From Saprospiraceae bacterium (GTDB lineage Bacteria; Bacteroidota; Bacteroidia; Chitinophagales; Saprospiraceae): DNA of 64,000 nucleotides. The notes below the pieces were generated by a model. That model made no database searches. It was not told the DNA's origin and saw only the letters and a program-made list of their open reading frames with translations. The position numbers were made by a program, and so were the translations under genes. The DNA lies in NCBI GenBank assembly GCA_020628645.1, contig JAHDES010000025.1, positions 1 to 64,000 on the forward strand. Direction: 5' to 3'. Positions 27,829 through 39,100 of this stretch are shown in pieces (within the stretch, counting starts at the first letter, position 1; the number at the start of each line of letters is the position of its first letter).

Positions 27829-29750
27829 GCAAAGCGAAAAAGAAAGTCAAGAAAAAACAAAAAGCAACAAAAACGATCACTTGGTCAGACTATCTTCCTT
27901 GGATGGGCGGAGCAGTGTTGTTGACTTTATTGGCATTTATTCCTGTTTTTGGTACAGACTTGATTAATTATGATGATGAGTTGTATATCACCCAAAATCC
28001 GCTCATACAGTCTTTTGATATTAAAGGTTTATTTTCTCAATTTTATAAAAGCCAGTATTCCCCTTTAGCAATGTTGATTATGGCATGTCAATTTAAACTT
28101 GGCATGAGTACGGGTATGCTCAAATTTGTGAGTGTACTGATTCATTTAGCGAATACTGCTTTGGTCTTTGCCGTGGTTTATCAACTTTTTAAAAAATTAG
28201 ATTGGAGTTTTTTTGTGGCAGCCTTCTTCGGAGTATGTGTCTTACAGGTAGAATCTGTAGCTTGGTTAACGGCATCTATGAAAATAGGTATGTATGCACT
28301 TTATTTTTTATTAGCTTTGCTTTCTTATTTGCTCTATCTTGATCGTAAAAATCATAACTATTTATGGGCTAGCATTTTGTATTTTATTGCTGCTTGTTTG
28401 TGTAAAGAACAGGCTGTTGCGCTCGCCCCTACCCTCGTAGCAATTGATTATTTAAAGAAACGAGATATTTTCAGTAAAAAAGTAATCACCGAAAAAATCC
28501 CCTTTTTTATCATCGCGTTGATTTTTGGTATTATCACCTTACAAGCATCGCAAAGTTTTGAAGCAAAACAGCTCGTTTATGATTTTGGATTTGGAGAACG
28601 AATTCTATTTGCCTTATATGCATTAGGTATGTATTTCGTAAAGATGATTGCCCCTTTTAATTTATCTATGTTTTATACCTATCCCATCAAAGGAGCAATT
28701 CCTGTGAGTTACTACATTTATACCCTTATTTGTTTGGGAGTATTGGGATTAACATTTTGGAGTTTTAAACGAAAAGATCGAACCTTAAGCTTTGCTTTGC
28801 TCTTTTTCTTTATCAATATTGGTTTAACCATTTTTACACAGATTTTATCGGTACGTGATGTGATTGCCGCCGATCGCTATGTCTATATTCCAGCTATTGG
28901 ATGGTTTATTGCAATTGTGTATTTACTCGATCAATTTGTTTTACCTAAAGTAGGAAAACCATTACAATATGGAGCACTTGCGTTTTTGGTTGCAACTGCT
29001 TTTCTAAGTTTTCAACGAGCCAATTTATGGGAAAATAGCTACACTATTTTTTCAGATGTGATTGAAAAAGGACAATTAGCTAACGGACAACTGAATCCAT
29101 ATTTGGCTTTACCTTATAATAATAGAGGGATTTATCAACGTAGAAATAAACAATACGAGGGCGCATTAGCCGATTTTAATAAAGCCATCGCAGCAAGTCC
29201 AACTAATGCCAAAGCCTATCAAAATCGAGGCAATATTTATTTCAACCAAAATAAAGATAATCTAGCCCTTCAGGACTATAATAAAACGCTCAGTCTGCAA
29301 CCAAATAATGAAAAAGCCTTATCTTCAAGAGGAGCTATTTTCGCCAAACAAGGACAAATCAGTAAAGCCTTGGAAGATATCAATCGAGCTATAGAAATTG
29401 ACCCTACTTTTACCGATGCTTATTCCAATCGAGCTTTGATTTATATGCAACAACAAGATATGGCAAAAGCAATTGTAGATTTTACCACTTATTTGAAATA
29501 TCAACCCGTTGCAGCTGATGTGTATAGTAGTAGAGGGGTTTGTTATGCGCAAAGTGGACAAACACAATTAGCAATTAAGGATCATACCAAAGCGATTCAA
29601 CTCTCCCCCAATACAGGAGCATTTTATGTCAATAGAGCGTATACCTATCGCTCTATGCAAAATACTGCTGCTGCTGTTCAAGATTTACAAACGGCAAAAT
29701 CATACGGTGCAAATATTCCTCCTGAACTAGCAAGTAGCTTGGGTATGTAA
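27825..29750 (+). CDS. GT-C-type membrane glycosyltransferase with C-terminal TPRs (TMTC-like)
   Basis: This 641-residue protein has a lysine-rich N-terminal tail and roughly 10 or more transmembrane helices over about 25-410. A periplasmic-loop Asp pair, D50-D51, sits in NYDDELYI, the usual catalytic position of GT-C enzymes. The later segment AADRYVYIPAIGW resembles the ERxxYxPSxG region of TMTC O-mannosyltransferases. Six tetratricopeptide repeats follow (about 430-635). Together with the overlapping DPM-like GT2, it looks like a polyprenyl-phosphate-sugar-dependent protein or glycan glycosyltransferase. The donor sugar and acceptor are unknown; the TPRs could hold protein substrates. The architecture is clear; function is inferred. 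Confidence 0.8.
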   Translation: MSKAKKKVKKKQKATKTITWSDYLPWMGGAVLLTLLAFIPVFGTDLINYDDELYITQNPLIQSFDIKGLFSQFYKSQYSPLAMLIMACQFKLGMSTGMLKFVSVLIHLANTALVFAVVYQLFKKLDWSFFVAAFFGVCVLQVESVAWLTASMKIGMYALYFLLALLSYLLYLDRKNHNYLWASILYFIAACLCKEQAVALAPTLVAIDYLKKRDIFSKKVITEKIPFFIIALIFGIITLQASQSFEAKQLVYDFGFGERILFALYALGMYFVKMIAPFNLSMFYTYPIKGAIPVSYYIYTLICLGVLGLTFWSFKRKDRTLSFALLFFFINIGLTIFTQILSVRDVIAADRYVYIPAIGWFIAIVYLLDQFVLPKVGKPLQYGALAFLVATAFLSFQRANLWENSYTIFSDVIEKGQLANGQLNPYLALPYNNRGIYQRRNKQYEGALADFNKAIAASPTNAKAYQNRGNIYFNQNKDNLALQDYNKTLSLQPNNEKALSSRGAIFAKQGQISKALEDINRAIEIDPTFTDAYSNRALIYMQQQDMAKAIVDFTTYLKYQPVAADVYSSRGVCYAQSGQTQLAIKDHTKAIQLSPNTGAFYVNRAYTYRSMQNTAAAVQDLQTAKSYGANIPPELASSLGM

Positions 29751-29830
29751 ATTAGTTTTAATCCTTTTGTAACTATGTAACTGCCAAATAATAATTACTG
29801 CATTTTGTTTATGATCTTTTGCACCATTTT

Positions 29831-30814
29831 TTATTTTTTCAGATGAGAATCCACATCTATCAATTGATGTTCATTTTGCTGTGAAAACATACAATTAAAG
29901 CCTTTTTGAATAGCAAAACCACCATATTCGCCTGCTTTATTAAGGGCCAAATATCCAACTTGTATATCTTGATATTTTTGTTTTTTTACAATACGCATCA
30001 CGGCCTCTTTACAAGCTTCCATTGGACTACGCCCTTGCCGCATCAATTCTACCACTAAAAATGAGCCTAATGAACGAAGGACTGCTTCTCCCATTCCCGT
30101 AGCAACAGCTCCCCCTATTTCATTATCCACAAACATTCCTGCACCAATAATTGGAGAATCTCCTACTCGACCTTGTAGTTTATAAGCTAATCCACTCGTT
30201 GTACAAGCTCCAGACATATTTCCATTTTGATCGATGGCTAACATCCCTATCGTATCATGTTGTTCGATATTTATGATCGGCTGATACTTCGATTTCACTT
30301 TCCATTCCTCCCATTCTTGACGCGATTTTTCCGTCAATAAATTCTCTTTTTTAAACCCTTGAGAAAGTGCAAATTGATAGGCTCCTTCTCCTGCCAAAAT
30401 TACATGTGGTGTTTCTTCCATGACTTTTCGTGCCACAGAAATCGGATGTTTGATATGCTGTAAAAAACAAACTGAACCACAATTACCTTTTTCATCCATA
30501 ATACAAGCATCCAAGGTTACATTTCCATCTCGATCAGGACGGCCTCCATAACCTACAGATCGATCTTCTATATCTGCTTCAGGAACCCGAACACCTGCCT
30601 CTACAGCATCTAATGCAGATTTTCCATTTTGTAAAACTGACCATGCAGCTTTATTGGCTTTATGATTATTCCATGTGGACAAAACTGTTATCCCCTTACT
30701 TTCTGTAGATGAGATCGTTTGACTACATGCCGTTTGCCCCACTCCTATCAATCCTACACCAACCGATGCTTGTACACTTTTCCCTAGAAAATTTCTTCTT
30801 GTAATTTTTGACAT
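29831..30814 (-). CDS. Glycosylasparaginase-like Ntn hydrolase, Tat-exported
   Basis: This belongs to the N4-(beta-N-acetylglucosaminyl)-L-asparaginase / isoaspartyl-peptidase family. These enzymes cut themselves to expose an N-terminal Thr. The scissile HDT site is H186-D187-T188 (HDTIGMLAID), and the substrate-binding GRVGDSPIIGAG and GGAVATGMGE follow. The N-terminus is a twin-arginine signal (TRRNFLGKS) with a possible lipobox ending at Cys30, so the folded enzyme is exported. It would remove the Asn-linked sugar from glycoasparagine, in glycoprotein turnover. Its position next to the GT2/GT-C pair is suggestive but may be chance. The length of 327 residues is normal. Confidence 0.9.
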   Translation of the reverse strand: MSKITRRNFLGKSVQASVGVGLIGVGQTACSQTISSTESKGITVLSTWNNHKANKAAWSVLQNGKSALDAVEAGVRVPEADIEDRSVGYGGRPDRDGNVTLDACIMDEKGNCGSVCFLQHIKHPISVARKVMEETPHVILAGEGAYQFALSQGFKKENLLTEKSRQEWEEWKVKSKYQPIINIEQHDTIGMLAIDQNGNMSGACTTSGLAYKLQGRVGDSPIIGAGMFVDNEIGGAVATGMGEAVLRSLGSFLVVELMRQGRSPMEACKEAVMRIVKKQKYQDIQVGYLALNKAGEYGGFAIQKGFNCMFSQQNEHQLIDVDSHLKK

Positions 30815-30947
30815 ATCGTTTTATTAATGCTTTATTGCAATCTACTTAATTTTTTTGTCGAAGATAAGTGATTCTTTTTAATACAGCTTTTAGAAATTTT
30901 GTATTTTTAGAATCCATATTCATAAAGAACCTTATATTTTAAGAAAT

Positions 30948-32609
30948 ATGATAGATCAAAGACCGTGGTTAAAAAATTACCCCAAAGGAATTCCTGCTAA
31001 TATAGATCCAGATGCTTATTGCTGTTTGGTGGATATGTTAGAAGAAACGTTCAAAAAATATAGCTCATTACCTGCTTTTACTTGTATGGGGAAAGCCATG
31101 ACTTTTGGACAAATTGATAAATTATCCAAACAGTTTGGGGCTTATCTCATTTCTCGTGGTTTGGAGAAAGGAGATCGTATTGCATTGATGATGCCCAATA
31201 TGCTACAATATCCAATTGCTTTATTTGGAGCTTTAAGAGCAGGAATAGTCGTTGTGAATACAAACCCTTTGTATACCCCTCGCGAAATGCATCATCAATT
31301 TCAAGATGCAGGTGTAAAAGCAGTGGTTATTGCTGAAAATTTTGCGGCTAATTTGGAGAAAATCTTAGGTGATACTTCTATTAAAACGGTCATCTTAACG
31401 AGTATTGGTGAATTACTTGGTTTTCCTAAAGGAACCATCACCAATTTTGTGGTGCGTAAAATAAAACGGCTCGTCCCAAAATTTGATATACCTAATACAG
31501 TTTCTTTTAAAGAGGCCCTCAATCAGGGTAAGAAATTTAGCCTTGAATCGCACAAAGGAGAACCTGATGAAGTGATTTTATTACAATATACTGGGGGTAC
31601 AACGGGCGTTGCTAAAGGTGCTATGCTCACTAATCGGAATTTGGTTTCTAATATGCAGCAAATTCGATCTTGGATGATGCCTTTTTTAGAAGAAGGAAAA
31701 GAAATAGCACTTTCTCCCTTACCCATGTATCACATTTTTGCATTTTCGGTAAATTGCTTGGCATTAATGAGTATTGGAACGCATACTGTTTTGGTAACCA
31801 ATCCACGTGATTTACCTTCTGTTATAAAAGAATTTGGAAATCATAAAATTTCTTTGATGACAGGGGTCAACACCCTTTTTAATGCTTTAGTGAACCATAA
31901 AGATTTTCAAAATGCTGATTTTAGTAATTTGAAAATCACCGTAGGTGGTGGAATGGCGGTACAACGTCCTGTAGCAGAAAAATGGCAAAAAGTAACGGGC
32001 TGTTTCTTATCAGAAGGTTTTGGTATGACCGAATCTTCCCCTGTTGCAACAGTAAATCCATTAGATGGTAGTGGTAAATTAGGAACGATTGGTCTTCCCG
32101 TTCCTTCTACAGATATGCGTATTGTAGATGATGCTGGCAATCCTTTACCAACAGGCGAAGTTGGGGAAATTCAAATTAAAGGGCCACAGGTGATGAAAGG
32201 TTATTATAATCGTCCTGAAGCCACAGCAGATACGATAAAAGATGGTTGGTTATGTACAGGTGATATTGCAAAAATGACGGAAGATGGCTTTTTCCAAATC
32301 GTGGATCGTAAGAAAGATATGATTTTGGTATCTGGTTTTAACGTATTTCCTAATGAAGTGGAAGAAGTCATTGCCTCCCATCCAAAAGTATTAGAAGTGG
32401 CAGCTATTGGTATACCACATGAAAAATCAGGAGAAGTCGTTAAGGTGTTTGTAGTAAAGAGTGATAGTTCATTAAACGAAGAAGAAGTCATAGCATTTTG
32501 TCGAGAAAACCTAACGGGTTATAAAGTACCAAAAGCCGTTGAATTTAGAGATGAATTGCCAAAATCAAATGTTGGAAAAATTCTACGTCGAAAATTACGG
32601 GAAAGTTGA
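30948..32609 (+). CDS. fadD: Long-chain-fatty-acid-CoA ligase
   Basis: This ATP-dependent acyl-CoA synthetase of the ANL superfamily activates fatty acids for beta-oxidation or lipid synthesis. The AMP-binding P-loop is QYTGGTTGVAKGAM (about 207-220). The adenylation motifs GFGMTESSP and GWLCTGDIAKM, the hinge DRKKDMILVSGFN and the C-terminal catalytic Lys in GKILRRKLRE are all present. The length of 553 residues is typical of FadD. It is likely peripheral to the inner membrane. Monocistronic, with a strong terminator. Confidence 0.93.
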   Translation: MIDQRPWLKNYPKGIPANIDPDAYCCLVDMLEETFKKYSSLPAFTCMGKAMTFGQIDKLSKQFGAYLISRGLEKGDRIALMMPNMLQYPIALFGALRAGIVVVNTNPLYTPREMHHQFQDAGVKAVVIAENFAANLEKILGDTSIKTVILTSIGELLGFPKGTITNFVVRKIKRLVPKFDIPNTVSFKEALNQGKKFSLESHKGEPDEVILLQYTGGTTGVAKGAMLTNRNLVSNMQQIRSWMMPFLEEGKEIALSPLPMYHIFAFSVNCLALMSIGTHTVLVTNPRDLPSVIKEFGNHKISLMTGVNTLFNALVNHKDFQNADFSNLKITVGGGMAVQRPVAEKWQKVTGCFLSEGFGMTESSPVATVNPLDGSGKLGTIGLPVPSTDMRIVDDAGNPLPTGEVGEIQIKGPQVMKGYYNRPEATADTIKDGWLCTGDIAKMTEDGFFQIVDRKKDMILVSGFNVFPNEVEEVIASHPKVLEVAAIGIPHEKSGEVVKVFVVKSDSSLNEEEVIAFCRENLTGYKVPKAVEFRDELPKSNVGKILRRKLRES

Positions 32610-32634
32610 AAAATATACATTTAAAAATATATCA

Positions 32635-32671
32635 AAAAAGGGATTGAAATAGGTTGTTTCAATCCCTTTTT
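32635..32671 (+). terminator. Rho-independent terminator after fadD
   Basis: A perfect 15-bp stem (32635-32649 with 32657-32671) has a seven-base loop and a T5 end. Confidence 0.9.
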
Positions 32672-33108
32672 CATTCTAAAAAACAACTTGTAGCGTTTTT
32701 GTAAGTGAAAAATAAATACTCCATTCCACAGATTAAATATATTGACAATACTTATCTAATTGACTGACAAACAAATATATCTACAAAAAATAAATAGATG
32801 AAAAATCATTATTAAAACTGGCATCTAACTACTTAAAACCCGTATTTTTGTATAATTACAGCACAGATTATCCCCTCTCACATCTGCCTTGTATAGGTTT
32901 AGATAATGGCAATTAACAATCAAACCTACTTTATCCTTTCAGTTGTAGTTAAAACACACACAATCCTCATTCCTTTCAAACCGATTTCACTTTCCTGTAA
33001 ACTGATTTGATACTAGTTATCAAGCAACAACACATTCTTTTTACTAATAGCACAAATTTAAACCTACGCCCCAGCACAAAAACTACATGCACTAAAACAA
33101 GGACAACC
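32672..33108. other. Intergenic gap upstream of the giant adhesin gene
   Basis: It is about 440 bases long. A -7-like TATTTTTG lies at 32843-32850, which would give a leader of roughly 250 bases. The last 100 bases are in frame with the adhesin from a TTG at 33007 but do not look coding. I see no other signal. Confidence 0.4.
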
Positions 33109-36100
33109 ATGGAACAAACAGACTTACTCAAGAAATGGAGTAGATTGCTTCAATCTACAATACTAATTAGTACTCTAACTTTTACAAGTTTTACTAATTC
33201 ATTATTTGCACAAAATTGCTCACCATCTAGTGGCGAAATATCCGGAATAGTTTATGGCGATTACAATATGAATGGTCTCAACGATCAAGTAAGCGCAGGC
33301 TTTGAGGATATCAATGTTCAATTATACGCTTCTGATGCACAGGGCAATGGGGTACTCACTAATACAGTACAAACAGATGCAAACGGCCGATATACCTTTA
33401 CAGGTTTATCTGATGGCACTACTTATCGAGTAGAATTTATTATTCCAAATCAAGACAACTTCTTTGAAGGATTTGCTGGCGCTGATTCTGGTACAAGTAT
33501 TCAATTTATCACAGCTCCCTCTTGTGATAGCAACTTAGGTATAGCACATGTAGCTGATTATTGTCAAGATAATCCATTATTAATCATTCCATGTTATGTG
33601 AATGGTGATCCTTTGCCTGCTGGTGCTTCAAGTGGTGCTGTGGATGCTGCTATCACCTTTAACTTTAATGATGGAGGTACTACACCTCCAAGCACAGCTG
33701 CACTTTCAAGTGAAATTGGTTCTACCTTTGGTGTAGCAACTAAACGCACTTCTATGGTAGCTTATGCGTCTGCATTCTTAAAACGCCATGTGGGTTTAGG
33801 TTCGCTTGGATTAGGGGGAATTTATGAAATTGACTTATCCTCTGGAACTGGTGTAACTACTTCTTTTTTAGACGTCGCTTCTATTGGTATTAATGTAGGA
33901 AGTATTCCTTCTAACTCAGATCGAGGATTACCTACCAATGAAGTATTGCCCTCCAATGACCCTGATGCTTACGATGCTGTAGGTAAAATAGGAATTGGTG
34001 GTTTGGATTTATCTGATGACGAATCAACATTATGGTTAGTTAACTTATTTGATCGCACACTTTACTCTATTTCAGTTGATTCTGATGGTAATCCAGCCAC
34101 ACCCCCTACTGCTGCTGATGTAAATGCTTTTTCTATTCCTGATCCCGGTTGTAATAATGGTGATTTTCGTCCTTTTGCTGTAAAATATCATCGAGATAAG
34201 GTTTATGTTGGTGTAATATGTGATGCTTCTACTGGTTCTTCAGATGACTTAGAAGCAATTGTTTATGAATTGGATAATGGATCATTTACCAATGTTTTAC
34301 AATTTGATTTGAATTATGATAAAGGACGAGCATTGCGTTCTTGTACAGATGAAACGGGTTGGTTTCCTTGGACGGATACCTTTCCTATGGATTGTACTGG
34401 AAATGGAGATTACGTATACCCTTCTCCTATTTTATCCGCATTAGAATTTGATGTAGACAATTCATTAATTCTCGGATTTATGGATCGTACAGGAAATCAA
34501 TTAGGTTTCTTGAATTATACACCTACTGGTGATGATGCTAATATCAAAAATACAACAGGTGGTGACATTCTTCGTGCTGCATCTAACACTGATGGAACTT
34601 ACACCATTGAAAACAATGGTACTTCTGGTGGAATTACAACAGGCGGTGCCAATAATAATGAAGGACCAGGTGGAGGAGAATATTATTATTTTGATGTTTT
34701 TACTAATAATTTGCCTCCTGCATTATATCCTCATAGTGAAACTTCTCAAGGTGGTCTTGTACTCATTCCAGGTACAGGCGAAGTGGTTACCTCTGCACTT
34801 GATCCTTTCGGAACTACTGTTAATTCTGGTGGTGTGAATTTCCTAAATAATCAAACAGGAGAAATTCGTGACCCTGGTCTATTATTGTTTAGTTCTGGTT
34901 CTGTAGGAAGTGGCACTTTTGGTAAAGCTAATGGCTTAGGAGATGTAGATGTATTTTGTGAACCTGCTCCTTTAGAGATTGGCAACTATGTATGGCTTGA
35001 TGTTAATGAAAATGGTGTTCAAGATCCAAGTGAATCACCTTTAGTTGGTATTAATATCACACTTTTTGATAATAATGGAAATGCCTTAGCTACAGTTCAA
35101 ACTGACGCTAATGGTCAGTATGTTTTTAATAATATGACTGCTGGTTTAGGAGAATTAACACCTAACACGACTTACTATATTGTAGCGGGTACAGGTGGTC
35201 AGTTTAATACTTCTACTTCTGCTTTAAATGATTCTCTTCAACTAACTTCACCAAATTTAGGTACAGGAGTTTTTGCAGATGGCAATGATTCAGACGCAGA
35301 ACTTTCTACTATTCCTGGCACATTTAGTGGATTACCCACTATTTGTATACAGACTGGTAATGCAGGTGAAAATAATCACACGTACGATTTTGGTTTTATA
35401 GTAGAAGAGATAGCACCTATGCCAGATGCCGTTATTCGTGGAAAAACATTCAAAGATTGTGACCAAGATGGAATCAATAATGATGATTTTGTATTCCCAA
35501 ATATAAAGGTGCATCTTGATGGCACAATTACGGCTACCACTACAAGTGATAACAATGGAAATTATGAATTTACGAATCTTCCAGCTGGAGATTACAAAAT
35601 AACCTTTGAAATACCAACAGCAAGTGGCGTATCCTTTACCCTTCAAAATCAAGGAAATAATGATACTATAGATAGTGATGTAAACCCTTCTACGGGAATG
35701 ACCGCTACCTTTAGTCTAGCTCAAAATCAAATAATAGAAAATATTGATGCTGGATTTGCTGATACCGAAGCTCCTACTATCATAAATGCACCTTCGGATA
35801 TAACCGTTACTTGTTCAGAAATTCCTCCAGTTCCTACCCTTACTGCAACGGACAATTGTGATGATGATGTAGATATTCAATTTGTAGAAATAGATGATGT
35901 GGATGATTGTATTTCTATGATTAAACGAGTTTGGGTAGCTAGCGATGAATGTTTAAATAGTACGGTACATGAACAATATATTACTATCATTGATAATACG
36001 CCTCCTGTTTTTGTAAATCCACCTACAGACGCAACGCTTGAATGTGATATACTAATAGACCCTGTCCAAGGTGATATTGAAGTTACGGACGATTGTTCAG

Positions 36101-39100
36101 ATGTTAATGTTGTTCTTTCAACTATTTCAACTAATTCTGATTGCGAATATACCGTTACAAATACTTGGACGGCAACAGATGCATGTGGAAATTCTACTAC
36201 ACATACACAAACAATTCTTACTACCGATACTGAAGGTCCAACAATTACTTATAATAATCCTCTTTTGAATGGCTTAATGAATGGAGACACCTTAACTGTA
36301 GAATGTGACAACCCACCTGTGTTAGGTGAAAATGATGTAACTGTAACAGATAATTGTGATGATAATCCACATCTTACTTTTGAAGATTTCGACTTAATAG
36401 AAGGTAATTGCCTAGAAGATGGCTATATTTTATTGATGACTTGTGGTTGGACAGCCACAGATAATTGTGGCAATTCTACTGTTTTAACAATTTATGTAAA
36501 AGTCATAGATAGCACACCTCCTGTTATTACCAATATACCTGATGATATAAGTGTACATTGTGAAGATCAAATCCCAAGCTTTGGATCAGTCTATGTTTCT
36601 GACAATTGTAGCAATAATAATACGTTGACCTATGAAGACAGTATGGCTGGTAATGCTTGTCATAAGCAATATATCCGTACTTGGACGGCAACCGATCACT
36701 GTGGCAATACAAGCACAGCAAGTCAAATAATTACTGTAATTGATGATACACCGCCTGTTTTTACGTATTTACCCCCTCATATAACCTTAGATTGTACTGC
36801 TCTACCACCAAATAATCCAGCAACTGCAACAGACAATTGCTCTGAAGTAACAATTACATTTGAGGAAACTACAATGGATGGAGATTGTTCCTATTCTACT
36901 TTTATCACTCGTACTTGGATCGCTACAGATGCATGTGGAAATTCTGATACGTATAATCAATTTATCTCTTTTGACGATACTACTCCACCAACAATTTATG
37001 GCGTACCTTCGGATATTACGGTCGAATGTGGAGAAGCATATCCTGATCCTTCTACTTTTAATATCAGTGCTACTGATAATTGTGATGCAGACGTTACGAT
37101 CAATCTTCAAACAGTAGAAACCACAGATATCAATTGTGCCACAGGAGGACCAAGCGGCATAACATACATCTTCACCGCAACGGATGATTGTGGAAATTCA
37201 GCAACAGCCTCTTTCTCTGCAAATGCTGCTACTGATAACACCCCTCCAACTATCTCTGGTGTACCTTCGGATATCACTATTGACTGTGGAGAGGCATATC
37301 CCGATCCTTACTCCTATACTATTAGTGCTACCGATAATTGCGATACAGATGTAGACATTACCATAGAAAAAATCGAAACTACAGACATCAATTGTGCCAC
37401 AGGAGAACCCAATGCCATAACCTACATTTTCACAGCAACAGATAACTGTGGTAATTCAGCTACCGCTTCTTTCTCTGCAAGAACTGCTGCTGATAACACT
37501 CCCCCAACTATTTCTGGTGTACCTTCTGATATCACTATTGACTGTGGAGAGGCATATCCTGATCCTTCTACTTTTATGGTTAGCGCAACGGATAATTGTG
37601 ATACTTATGTAAATGTAGAAATGACTGCTGTAGAAACTACCGACATTAATTGCGCAACTGGTGGACCAAGTCTAATTGTGTATACTTGGACAGCGATTGA
37701 CAATTGTGGAAATTCAGCTACCGCCACAATGACCGTAAGTGCTGGAATTGATAATACTCCTCCTGTATTTCTTTATATTCCTACAAATATGACCATCAAT
37801 TGTGAAAGTGAAATCATGGATCAAATGCCAACAGTTAAAGATGATTGTTCTGAAAATGTAACTATAGAATTAATGGAAGAAACAGCATCTGAAGATTGTT
37901 CTGATGGAAGAACCATTACACGTATTTGGACAGCAACGGATGCTTGTGGAAATATGAGTATGGCAACTCAAGTACTTACCGTAATTGATGATATGCCTCC
38001 TTATTTCTTATACGTTCCAACTAATGTGACCATTAATTGTGGAGATGATTTACCGATGAATGAAGAGCCCATCACTAAAGATGATTGTATAGGAGAAGTA
38101 ATGGTAACATTAGAAGAAACAAACTCTGGTGATTGTACAAATGGGAAATTAGAAATAATCCGTACTTGGACAGCAACAGATATTTGTGGAAATATGGCAA
38201 CCGCCACTCAAACTATTACCATCATTGATAACACACCACCTTATTTCTCATTTATACCAAGTAATGTAACTGTAAATTGTGATGATATGCTCCCCATGGA
38301 AGAGCCAACTGTAGCTGATGATTGTTCTCCAAATGTACATCTAACCGTTAGTGAAACCACAGGTAATGGTGATTGTTCTTCTGCAATGCAAATTACACGT
38401 ACATGGACAGCGACGGATGATTGTGGCAATTCGGCAACAGCAACACAAGTACTTTATATAAAAGATGAAACTCCTCCAACCATTACATTTACTCCTGAAG
38501 ATGCCACCTATGAATGCGGTACAGATTTTCAAATACTATCTCCTACAGCTGTAGATAACTGTGGTGGAGAAGTATTGATTACATTAAGTACAACTAATGA
38601 ATTGGGAGATTGTCCAAATAATTTTACGATAAAAAATACTTGGACGATTTCTGACATCTGTGGCAATAGTGTTCAAACTACTCAAACGATCACTATTTAT
38701 GATACAGAAGCTCCAACCTTTTCTAACGTCCCTCCTGATTTAACGGTACAATGTGATGCCATTCCAGAACCAGCTCATCCTCAAGCAACTGATTTCTGTA
38801 CGCCAAATGTAGACATTACATTTACAGAAACAATTGACGGAGTTATTTGTACGCACCAATACAGTATTATTCGCACATGGACGGCTACTGATCCTTGTGG
38901 GAATAGCACTCAGGTCACACAAGTAATAACGGTTTTAGATACGACACCTCCTGTTTTTGATAATATACCATCTGCTTCTATATCTATCAATCTAGTACTT
39001 GGTGATATTATTCCTCCTGTGCCATACCCCATAGCAAGTGATAATTGCGACGATGCTGTTGATGTCTCATTCTATGAAAGAAATGAATATGTAAATTGTG

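Noticed and set aside
33007-33108. Upstream extension of the adhesin ORF from a TTG at 33007
   Set aside because: The extra 34 residues place the signal peptide internally. The ATG at 33109 gives a normal export signal.
37003-37776. CRISPR-like regular repeats
   Set aside because: The 258-bp period is in frame and coding for HYR-like domains, with no short repeat/unique-spacer structure.
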